DNA of 64,000 nt from M30B19 sp041741535 (lineage in GTDB: Bacteria; Planctomycetota; Planctomycetia; Pirellulales; Pirellulaceae): contig JBGSJV010000139.1 in the NCBI GenBank assembly GCA_041741535.1, positions 87,250-151,249 of the forward strand, in the 5' to 3' direction. The notes under the pieces were generated by a model that was not told where the DNA came from, did not search any database, and saw only the letters and a program-made list of their open reading frames with translations. The position numbers and the translations under genes are program-made. This document shows, one piece after another, positions 35,164 through 42,107 of this stretch (position 1 is its first letter; each line of letters opens with the position of its first letter).

Positions 35164-36387
35164 ATGAGTTCATTGGCTGGACAACCGAACAAGACGACTG
35201 CGTTGGTCGGAAACGGGGCAGGTTCACTCCGCGCGCCACTGGTTCGTCGTGCCTCTGCGGTGCCATCCCGCAGACTACCAGCCGGTGGAAAAGCCAAACC
35301 CGCTCCAAAACTTCGGGTTGGAAGTGGAGAAGCCGTCAGCAGTGGCAAGAGTCTGTCGAAACGCGAACTGTTGATGGTGGTTACCCAGTTGTCGATCATG
35401 CTGCGTTCGGGCGTGGACCTGGCGGACGCGGTCCGCAGCATTTCGTTGCGTGCGAAAAGCGAACGTGTTCGCAACGTCATGACGCGCGTCTACTCGCAAT
35501 TAGAACAAGGTCAGCGGTTGTCCGTGGCGCTGGAATCGGAGCACAAGAGCTTTGGAACCGTCATGGTGGCCTTGGTCGCCGCAGGTGAAGCCTCGGGGCG
35601 GTTGAGCGACGTCCTCTCTCGGATGAGCACCATGATTCGCGATGAAATGCGAATGATGAGTTCCATCCGTTCCGCTTTGGGTTATCCGGCCGTATTGTTG
35701 CTCGTCACGATGGTCGTGTTGGCGGGGATGGTGTTCTTTGTCTTGCCACAGTTTGCCGGAATCTTCAAGTCTTCCAATGCGGAGGTCCCGTTTATCACAA
35801 AAATTATGTTGGATGGTGGCCAATTCGCGCGCCATTATTGGTGGGCGGTATTGGGAGCAGGGGCCGGCAGCGTTTATGGACTATTCGCGTACACCAGAAC
35901 CAAGACAGGCCGTTTGCAGTTGGATCGACTCTTGATGAACCTTCCTTACATCAAGGGCGTGTGTGCCGCACTCTTTGCCGGACGTTTGTTCCGCTTGCAA
36001 GGCGCGATGTTGGAAAGCGGCGTCACGATGATGGATGTTTTGGAGCTGAGCAAAGCCTCGTGCGGCAACGCCTGTTATGCAAACATGCTCGAACAGATCG
36101 AAGACTCGGTCGTCAATGGCAACGGCTTTTCGGATGTCCTCCGCGATAACCCACTAATCCCGGGCGCCGCGGCGGACATGGTCTCGACCGGCGAAGCCAA
36201 CGGACAACTGGGGCCGGTTCTGCAAACGGTCGGTGAATTCTACGAAACCGAAGGCGAAGAGAAACTGCGCGATGCCGTGAAGATCGCGGAACCGGTGATC
36301 ATTATCGGCTTAGGTATTGTCGTGGGCGGGATCGTGCTCTCGGTCATGCTGCCGATGCTCGACATCACGACGGCGAAGGGAATGTAA
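35164..36387 (+). CDS. GspF/PilC inner-membrane platform protein
   Basis: A 407-residue platform protein of type II secretion/type IV pilus systems. Two GspF repeats are seen: LMVVTQLSIMLRSGVDLADAVRSI...VMVALVAAGEASGRLSDVL and FAGRLFRLQGAMLESGVTMMDVLELS...AADMVSTGEANGQL. Three hydrophobic segments (LGYPAVLLLVTMVVLAGMVFFVL, WWAVLGAGAGSVYGLFAY, VIIIGLGIVVGGIVLSVMLP) match the family topology. The first about 65 residues are basic and low complexity. It follows gspE by 44 bases and would couple the ATPase to pilin assembly. Confidence 0.93.
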   Translation: MSSLAGQPNKTTALVGNGAGSLRAPLVRRASAVPSRRLPAGGKAKPAPKLRVGSGEAVSSGKSLSKRELLMVVTQLSIMLRSGVDLADAVRSISLRAKSERVRNVMTRVYSQLEQGQRLSVALESEHKSFGTVMVALVAAGEASGRLSDVLSRMSTMIRDEMRMMSSIRSALGYPAVLLLVTMVVLAGMVFFVLPQFAGIFKSSNAEVPFITKIMLDGGQFARHYWWAVLGAGAGSVYGLFAYTRTKTGRLQLDRLLMNLPYIKGVCAALFAGRLFRLQGAMLESGVTMMDVLELSKASCGNACYANMLEQIEDSVVNGNGFSDVLRDNPLIPGAAADMVSTGEANGQLGPVLQTVGEFYETEGEEKLRDAVKIAEPVIIIGLGIVVGGIVLSVMLPMLDITTAKGM

Positions 36388-36400
36388 GGAAACTACTGCA

Positions 36401-37465
36401 ATGTCCACTCTATTTGCCCGCAACGCCGCCGCAGTCCGTCCGAGTCGTGCTTGGCATCGGCCATTGAAACTCGGTTTGGAGATTGGCGATCATGAAGCTC
36501 GGATGGTCGTTTGTCGCGAACGCTCTGCGGGCTGGGAAGTTCTCCGCGCTGGACGCCTCGCTTATTCAACCCCGTTTGTTGAAGCTCCGCAACCAACAAC
36601 AGCCTTGATCGCACAATGGTTGCGTCGTGAGGGCGGTGCGAAGCCAGGGAGTTTGGTGGCGACGCTACCATCGGTCTTGTTTGAATACGAGTCGGTTCCG
36701 GTTTCCAGCGAAGAAGTTACTGGTCAGCAAACGGGCAAGACGGCCCAACACTTGATGACGGAACTCTTGGGCGAGGAGTTGGAGCAAGCCAACTTCGACT
36801 ATTGGGTTAATCAATCTGCCCATGGCGCCAAGTTGCATTTGGCGTGGTCGTCACGGACCGTTTTGGTGCAGGTGGCAGAGGGATTGAGTCAAAGTGGATG
36901 GCGTATCACGGCGTTTGACCTTCCGGTGGTCGCTCTCGCACGACTGGGCCAATTCACTGATCGACCTGAGGCACAATTGATTGTGGAATTGAATTCAAAT
37001 GGTGCAAATTTTGTGTTGTCCGGCCAGGGTGAACCACGCTACTTGCGGACGCAAATCTCGTTGGGAAATCGACCGCCCGTAGAAATCGTCGCCGCGCGAC
37101 GGCAGATTTCGGCGGCCACTGCTGAAACGGCTTTGACGCGTTGGGGCTTGGACCGCAGTGGTGCCCCCGCGCTGGCCGAGTTGCATGAAGCTTGTCTGAG
37201 CGATTGGCTGGAACGTCTGAGTTACGAGATTCATCGTACCTTGCAGTTTGTGCAAGGTGGATCGCCGGCCAGCGTCGCTCCGGGCGTTGTGCTTTGTGGG
37301 GGTGCGGCAGACATCAACGGATTGGCCGACTGGCTTGCTCAGCACTTGACGGTGGCCGTAGCGGTCGCCGCCTTGCCAGCTCACGGAAATTGGCTGTCGG
37401 CTGAACCCTATCGCGGCACCTATGCTCTGGCACTGGCCAATAGCCAATACGGAGTCGCTCCATGA
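36401..37465 (+). CDS. PilM-like actin-fold protein
   Basis: A 354-residue protein from ATG 36401, with AAGGA upstream; the longer frame from 36317 overlaps gspF and is unlikely. N-terminal LKLGLEIGDHEARMVVC fits the actin-like phosphate-1 strand. SLVATLPSVLFEYESVPV, AQLIVELNSNGANFVLSG and GVVLCGGAADINGLADWLAQ match PilM/GspL cytoplasmic domains in order. Position in the series (F, M, N, O, P) supports the call. It should sit at the inner membrane and bind the N-terminus of the PilN-like protein. It overlaps the next gene by ATGA. Confidence 0.82.
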   Translation: MSTLFARNAAAVRPSRAWHRPLKLGLEIGDHEARMVVCRERSAGWEVLRAGRLAYSTPFVEAPQPTTALIAQWLRREGGAKPGSLVATLPSVLFEYESVPVSSEEVTGQQTGKTAQHLMTELLGEELEQANFDYWVNQSAHGAKLHLAWSSRTVLVQVAEGLSQSGWRITAFDLPVVALARLGQFTDRPEAQLIVELNSNGANFVLSGQGEPRYLRTQISLGNRPPVEIVAARRQISAATAETALTRWGLDRSGAPALAELHEACLSDWLERLSYEIHRTLQFVQGGSPASVAPGVVLCGGAADINGLADWLAQHLTVAVAVAALPAHGNWLSAEPYRGTYALALANSQYGVAP

Positions 37466-38043
37466 AATCAGTCAATCTAATTCCGCTCGCGTTGCGACAA
37501 CGTTGGGAATGGCAGACACAGGGTGTCAAATGGGCACTTGCGTGGTTGGTGACGACATTGTTTCTGTGGATCACTTATACGATCTTCGAGCAGCGCCATG
37601 CGGCCGCTAAACAGCAGCTAGAATCCGAGCAATCTCTGGTGACGGGCGTGTCACAGGCGACCGGTCAAATTCAACAGTTGACCGCACAATCAACGCAAGC
37701 CAAGAACATTGTTGAGAATGCTCAGTTGTTGGAACTGACCGATGTGCCGTTGGCGTTGCTGCAGACATTGATCGAGTGTTGTCAACTTCAAGTCCGAGGC
37801 ATCCAAATCGATTCAATTAGGCTGGATGAAGTCGCACCGAGCACGAGCAAAGGCAATGTGGTGACGCCGGCGCGGAAGCAACTGCTCTTTGACGGCGTTG
37901 CGGAGTCCGATCCTCGGGCTACTAGCTTCGTCAACAGTCTGCAAGCCAGCGGCCAATTCGAGGTCGTAGAATTGCTGAGCATTACGGGCTCGGAAGACCG
38001 TCCCGAGCGATCGTTCTCTATTCGCTGTGAACAAAAACAGTAA
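37462..38043 (+). CDS. PilN-like inner-membrane assembly protein
   Basis: A 193-residue bitopic protein. The short cytoplasmic N-terminus MKSVNLIPLALRQRWEWQTQ contains the NLIP motif by which PilN binds PilM. It is followed by one membrane segment (WALAWLVTTLFLWITYTIF), a coiled-coil (QQLESEQSLVTGVSQATGQI) and a ferredoxin-like periplasmic part (LQTLIECCQLQVRGIQIDS...VVELLSI). The ATGA overlap with the PilM-like gene means coupled translation. The NLIP motif makes the assignment fairly firm despite low overall conservation of this family. Confidence 0.85.
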   Translation: MKSVNLIPLALRQRWEWQTQGVKWALAWLVTTLFLWITYTIFEQRHAAAKQQLESEQSLVTGVSQATGQIQQLTAQSTQAKNIVENAQLLELTDVPLALLQTLIECCQLQVRGIQIDSIRLDEVAPSTSKGNVVTPARKQLLFDGVAESDPRATSFVNSLQASGQFEVVELLSITGSEDRPERSFSIRCEQKQ

Positions 38044-38053
38044 AGGCTACCCC

Positions 38054-38659
38054 ATGCTTGCACCGAAGGCTGACGACCCACTCTTCCTCCCGCGAGTCCT
38101 GGCCCGAGCTGTCGGGATGGGCGGCATCGCAGCTTTGGTCGGGCTGTGGTGGTTTTTTTTGGTGGCTCCTTTAAACCAATCACAACAAGCCTTGGAACAG
38201 GAGCGGATTGAAGTCGAAGGTTTGCAGCGACAGCAACCGGTTTTGTTGGCCGCGATGCAGGCCTCCAAAGCCAGGACCGAAACCTGGCAGCTGCAAGTCA
38301 CCAAGTTGCAAGAACGTTCGTTGCCCGCGCAGGACGACATCGACTTCTTGGACTGGATCAATGAACAGGCCCAGACCACCGGACTGAATATCAAAGACTT
38401 CCGTCCGTCAGGGCGAGAAGTTGTGGGCGAATACGAGGGCCGCAGTTTGATGTTGTCGACGTCCGGTTCATTCGCGAGCATCTGCCAATTCTTGGAGGCA
38501 ATGCGTCACTGCCCACGAATGAACCGCATCACGAGCATCGACATCAACCCGGACGGAAACCAACGCCAGTCGTTCTTGATGAACCTGCGGGTGGTCTTGT
38601 TTACTCGTTCCCCCAAAACCGCCGTTCTCACAACCGCCGGGTTCCCTAACAAGGCATAG
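38054..38659 (+). CDS. PilO-like inner-membrane assembly protein
   Basis: A 201-residue bitopic protein from ATG 38054, with AAAGG 7 bases upstream; a GTG at 38027 would overlap the PilN-like gene. One membrane segment (MGGIAALVGLWWFFLVAPL) is followed by a coiled-coil (QALEQERIEVEGLQRQQPVL) and a ferredoxin-like domain (GLNIKDFRPSGREVV...STSGSFASICQFLEAMRHCPRMNRITSI), the PilO/GspM layout. It would pair with the PilN-like protein in the alignment complex. The call depends on layout and gene order more than on a diagnostic motif. Confidence 0.82.
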   Translation: MLAPKADDPLFLPRVLARAVGMGGIAALVGLWWFFLVAPLNQSQQALEQERIEVEGLQRQQPVLLAAMQASKARTETWQLQVTKLQERSLPAQDDIDFLDWINEQAQTTGLNIKDFRPSGREVVGEYEGRSLMLSTSGSFASICQFLEAMRHCPRMNRITSIDINPDGNQRQSFLMNLRVVLFTRSPKTAVLTTAGFPNKA

Positions 38660-38661
38660 CC

Positions 38662-39186
38662 ATGAAATCGACAGCGAAACCGAGTGATACAAAGAAAAAG
38701 ATCTTGGTAATCGTGTTATTGGTCGGCCTATTGGGGGTTGTCGGTTGGCAAAATTTTAGTTCCAAGAGTTCGGACGATGATAGCTCGTCCGACCAATCCA
38801 CTTTGGTCGCGGTCAAGCCGACGGGACCACTGACGGGGTCAGTTGCCTTGGCGGCTCTAAACGAACGTTTGCCAAAAGTGGATCTCGAGCAAGTACTGGC
38901 CCATGACCCATTTCAGTTGTTGACGATCAGCGAGACCACGGTCAATGTGGAGTCAGAGCCCTATGTTGACTCCCCGACCACCTCGGAAGTTACCGACGAA
39001 TTGCCGGTTGACAGTTCGCAACCACCCACACTGCAAGTCAGCGCGATTCTCCATGGTGGGCCGAGACCAGCGGTCATGATCGGTCAGCAGTTGTACTACG
39101 AAAAAGACCCCTTGGCAGGCGGTTGGCGAATCTTGACCATTCACGCCGACCGAGTCACCGTCGAACGAATCGACGACGCCCCATAA
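38662..39186 (+). CDS. PilP/GspC-like small bitopic protein
   Basis: A 174-residue last gene of the operon, 2 bases after the PilO-like stop codon. One membrane segment (ILVIVLLVGLLGVVGWQNF) and a Ser/Asp-rich linker precede a small beta domain (LQVSAILHGGPRPAVMIGQQ, ILTIHADRVTVERI). The last part resembles the homology region of GspC/PilP, which contacts the secretin. It is the natural bridge to the secretin encoded at 26246-28243. A repeat element begins three bases behind its stop. Confidence 0.72.
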   Translation: MKSTAKPSDTKKKILVIVLLVGLLGVVGWQNFSSKSSDDDSSSDQSTLVAVKPTGPLTGSVALAALNERLPKVDLEQVLAHDPFQLLTISETTVNVESEPYVDSPTTSEVTDELPVDSSQPPTLQVSAILHGGPRPAVMIGQQLYYEKDPLAGGWRILTIHADRVTVERIDDAP

Positions 39187-39189
39187 CGG

Positions 39190-39333
39190 CAACGCTGTGA
39201 AGCATTATTATCGGCGTATCTTGTTTCGTTTTTTCTGAATGAGAGACCATTCGAACCGGTGGCTCGCGCACACCGGCTAGGGTTGTTTCGCCCATTTGAG
39301 CCTATGGTCGCGTGTCAAAATGTGCTCAATGCG
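39190..39333. mobile_element. MITE-like element, copy 2 (right end degenerate)
   Basis: Starts CAACGCTGTGAAGCATTATT (39190) and shares an identical 37-base block with copy 1 (39254-39290 versus 15614-15650), which holds the CCGGTGGCTCGCGCACACCGG stem. The expected right terminal repeat is poorly kept (AAATGTGCTCAATGCG near 39318-39333). It has the same orientation as copy 1 and begins right after a gene's stop codon, as copy 1 ends right at one. It could serve as an operon terminator. Confidence 0.7.
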
Positions 39334-39450
39334 ATCATCGAACCGGTGGTGCCAATCACCAAAGCGGACCAGGAATTAGATAATAGCTCGCTCGACGAGC
39401 TTCACGCACGGTTAGCCGAATTGCAGGTCCGTGTTAAAAGCCGCAGTTGA
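39304..39450 (+). CDS. Possible small ORF (48 aa), doubtful
   Basis: An in-frame stretch from ATG 39304 to the stop at 39448-39450 encodes 48 residues, ending SSLDELHARLAELQVRVKSR, which reads like a real helical coiled segment rather than random translation. The first 10 or so codons lie in the tail of the repeat element. No clear ribosome binding site is seen. It may be a gene remnant that the element has cut or merely chance. Confidence 0.25.
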   Translation: MVACQNVLNAIIEPVVPITKADQELDNSSLDELHARLAELQVRVKSRS

Positions 39451-39735
39451 TCCAAAAACCACTCCGCATTGTCCTAAACGGGCTCTGACCCGGTGGACGG
39501 AAGGTGAAATCCCAAACAAAAAGACATGGCCGGAGTGGGTCCGCCCAATCCTAGTTACGATTGCGTGCCACGATCCTTGGCTTGTCGCGGGGGCTTGAGC
39601 CGTCCACAATGGCGGAGGTGCCTACGTTCCGAGCCTACTCTTGGGCCCTGCGTTCGGCTCCAGCATTTGACGAGTCTCTTCCGCTTCATACCACTGCGGT
39701 TCGGGGTAGGGGCCGTCCTATTTTCGGGTGAATCC
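39451..39735. other. Intergenic region upstream of the HEAT-repeat lipoprotein
   Basis: No gene or clear motif is seen. It should carry the promoter of the lipoprotein gene; GGGTG at 39726-39730 is the likely ribosome binding site. The frame of the lipoprotein stays open upstream to 39526 but that part reads as non-protein (many Arg/Pro/Cys). Confidence 0.4.
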
Positions 39736-41088
39736 ATGAAAACTAGACCCTGTTCCGTAGCCCTGCTGTTGGCGAGTTCGATTTTGCTTTGTGGGTGTCA
39801 GCCTGTTACCGGGGAATCGACCTCCGCGTCTTCCACGGTGTCGGTGCAGGAAATCGGTGACGATGATCTGGCCAACTTGGCGGAGGCTTTAACGAGCAAT
39901 CATCTGGCGGTGCGGTTGGAGGCCATCAAGTCATTGGGTTCGGCTTCGCTTGATCCCAACAGCAAGAAGGCCGCACAAGTCGTGCAGTGGCTGCTGGACC
40001 ATCGCCGAGTCGAATTCAATGATTACGAAGACCTGCATGTCGAGTCTGCTCTACGTGTGTTGGGACCGGTGGCGGTTGCTGAAGTGGAGCGACAAGCACT
40101 AAGCGAGGAAATCGGTGAGGTAGCCAACGCGTGTGAGGCCATGCGGAGCATGGGATCTGAATTTTATGCGTCCTTCCAGCCTTTGCTGACGAAGATGCTG
40201 AAATCTGATCTGAATGAACACAAGTGGGGCGCTTTGTATACGCTGGAAAAAATGGGCCCGGCCGGCCAGGATTTGTTGCCGTTAATCAAACCTTATCTGA
40301 CCGATAGCGACTTCCAATTGCAAATCATCGCCCTGCGGGCTTTGGCGTCGATGGGACCATCGGCCATGGTGCACGAAGACATCGTTCGCGATCTAACGAC
40401 CAATGGCCAAAACGTCTCGGTCAGGAGTCATGCCTTGCGGACCTTGGGCTATATCTCTGTTGGTGATCCGAAGCAGGCCCAAGCCGCTGCGGAAGTCATC
40501 GGCAAGAACCTCAAAGAGTTTGCCTTTGCCACGAAATCACGAGCCCTCGAAGGTTTGATTCAACTGCAGGCAAACGCATCACCAACAACGGAAGTCATCA
40601 AGGAGCTACTTCACGATCAAACGGGGCTTGCTCCGCAAGCCGCTGTGGTTCATGGCTACATCACGGGTGAATGGGAAACGACCCTCAAGTTGCTGATCAG
40701 TTTGGTGCGCGATCCCGTTGTCGGCATGGAGTGCTTGGACTTGCTCGGTAAACTTGGCCCACGCGCTGCCGCCGCAGAATCGACGTTTCAGACCATGACA
40801 ACGAACGAAGATGAAATCGTCGCGTTGCTGGCCGTCGAAGGTTTGGCCGGGCTGGTGAAGGCAAACAGCCCAACAGAGTTTGGACAGTTGAGTGCCGAAC
40901 AACTTCAACAACTAGATCGGATCGCCACACACCTGCAAAAGTTGTCAACGCAAGGCGAGCTTGAGCCGCATCATCGGGCGACGGTGTTGGTCGACCAGTG
41001 GAAAACTCTGGGTTGGCAGCCACCGCAACCCTCCCCACCACAACCAAAACAAGAAACGCCTGCTTCCCAACCAAGCTCGGGGGAGTAG
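39736..41088 (+). CDS. HEAT-repeat lipoprotein
   Basis: A 450-residue protein from ATG 39736, with GGGTG 5 bases upstream. The signal MKTRPCSVALLLASSILLCG ends at a Cys, a lipobox. The rest is built from helical repeats of about 35-40 residues with the HEAT/armadillo pattern: AVRLEAIKSLGSASLDPNSK, HVESALRVLGPVAVAEVER, HKWGALYTLEKMGPAGQDL, LQIIALRALASMGPSA and VRSHALRTLGYISVGDP. A Pro/Gln-rich tail closes it. Such proteins act as scaffolds; its partner is unknown. The next gene (class IV aminotransferase) starts 18 bases later. Confidence 0.85.
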   Translation: MKTRPCSVALLLASSILLCGCQPVTGESTSASSTVSVQEIGDDDLANLAEALTSNHLAVRLEAIKSLGSASLDPNSKKAAQVVQWLLDHRRVEFNDYEDLHVESALRVLGPVAVAEVERQALSEEIGEVANACEAMRSMGSEFYASFQPLLTKMLKSDLNEHKWGALYTLEKMGPAGQDLLPLIKPYLTDSDFQLQIIALRALASMGPSAMVHEDIVRDLTTNGQNVSVRSHALRTLGYISVGDPKQAQAAAEVIGKNLKEFAFATKSRALEGLIQLQANASPTTEVIKELLHDQTGLAPQAAVVHGYITGEWETTLKLLISLVRDPVVGMECLDLLGKLGPRAAAAESTFQTMTTNEDEIVALLAVEGLAGLVKANSPTEFGQLSAEQLQQLDRIATHLQKLSTQGELEPHHRATVLVDQWKTLGWQPPQPSPPQPKQETPASQPSSGE

Positions 41089-41106
41089 ATCGCATTGGAG
41101 ACCCTC

Positions 41107-42003
41107 ATGCCGCAGCTTTCGGTAACGAAGGTCTGGAACAGCGAAAATCTCCACGACGAGATCCCAAGTACCGCTTTCGCGCGCGACCAAGGTTTGCTAC
41201 GCGGTTGGGGCGTGTTCGAAACGATGTTGGCTGTGGGTACAGAAGTCCCGCTCTGGTCTCGGCATTGGGCTCGCTTGCAGCGCGGTGCGCAACAACTTGA
41301 GATTCCCTTATTACCGGAATCGGTTTTCCGCGAAGCACTGCAACAAACCTTGGCCGTTGCCGCAATGACGTTTCCCCAGATCCGTACTGCGGTGACCTGT
41401 TATCGTGTGCGCTTGACGGTTACGGCGGGTGAAGGCTACCTGTGGATGCTGCCCGGTGAAACACCGATGTGCGTGTTAACGGCCACCACCTGCTCAGCGC
41501 CGCTGCCGCTTACGGAACAGTCGGGCCTGAGCTTGTTGACTTATCCACAGCCGTTTTCGGCCCTGCCAATCCTGCATGGTTGCAAGCACACCAGTTATCT
41601 GCCCTGGTTGATGGCAGCGCGACATGCTCGGCAGCATGGACGCGACGATGCGGTGTTGTTGGATCCAACGGGGAACTTGATCGAAACGTCGCACCGCAAT
41701 TTGTTTGTCTGGCGGGATGAGCAATTGTGGACGCCACCACTTAGCAGCGGCTGCTTGCCCGGTATCATGCGCGGATTGCTGCTCGAATGCGCTGATCGCT
41801 TGGGCATCCGCGTTTGTGAGCAGCCGCTGGCATTGGCGGATGCTCTGGGTGCCCAACATATAATCTTGACCTCGGCCGTCTCCATCTGCCAAGCGGTCAA
41901 AAAATGGGACGAGCAATCCTTTCCAACGTCGGCCTGGCCGCAGGCCCTGCAAGATCTTGAGCACGAACTCCGAAGAGTCTTTGACGCAATCCCGTTAGGT
42001 TAA
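41107..42003 (+). CDS. PLP-dependent class IV aminotransferase (PabC/IlvE-like)
   Basis: A 298-residue fold-type IV PLP enzyme from ATG 41107, with GGAG 6 bases upstream; a TTG at 41095 is in frame. Family features: RGWGVFETML near the N-terminus, the PLP Lys in LHGCKHTSYLPW, the cofactor-binding Glu in NLIETSHRNLFVW, and SGCLPGIMRGLLLE followed by ILTSAVSICQAVK. The family includes aminodeoxychorismate lyase, branched-chain and D-amino-acid aminotransferases. The short length and the RGxGVFET motif fit a PabC-type lyase best, but no pabA or pabB is nearby. Confidence 0.85.
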   Translation: MPQLSVTKVWNSENLHDEIPSTAFARDQGLLRGWGVFETMLAVGTEVPLWSRHWARLQRGAQQLEIPLLPESVFREALQQTLAVAAMTFPQIRTAVTCYRVRLTVTAGEGYLWMLPGETPMCVLTATTCSAPLPLTEQSGLSLLTYPQPFSALPILHGCKHTSYLPWLMAARHARQHGRDDAVLLDPTGNLIETSHRNLFVWRDEQLWTPPLSSGCLPGIMRGLLLECADRLGIRVCEQPLALADALGAQHIILTSAVSICQAVKKWDEQSFPTSAWPQALQDLEHELRRVFDAIPLG

Positions 42004-42050
42004 ACAGGCCTGTTTAGTTGGCGCCGGTGCTCGAGCGCCAACTAAATTGG
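42002..42050. terminator. Hairpin between convergent aminotransferase and gcvP genes
   Basis: A perfect 12-bp stem, TTTAGTTGGCGC (42013-42024) and GCGCCAACTAAA (42034-42045), with a 10-base loop. It is preceded by the palindrome AAACAGGCCTGTTT (42002-42015). It lies just behind the aminotransferase stop codon and before the convergent gcvP end. The T-run is short (TTGGTTT), so termination strength is uncertain. Confidence 0.65.
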
Positions 42051-42107
42051 TTTCCCTTGGTTGCGTCGTGTTCTGCCGCACACTCTGGTGCGCCTTGCGA
42101 AAGGGTC

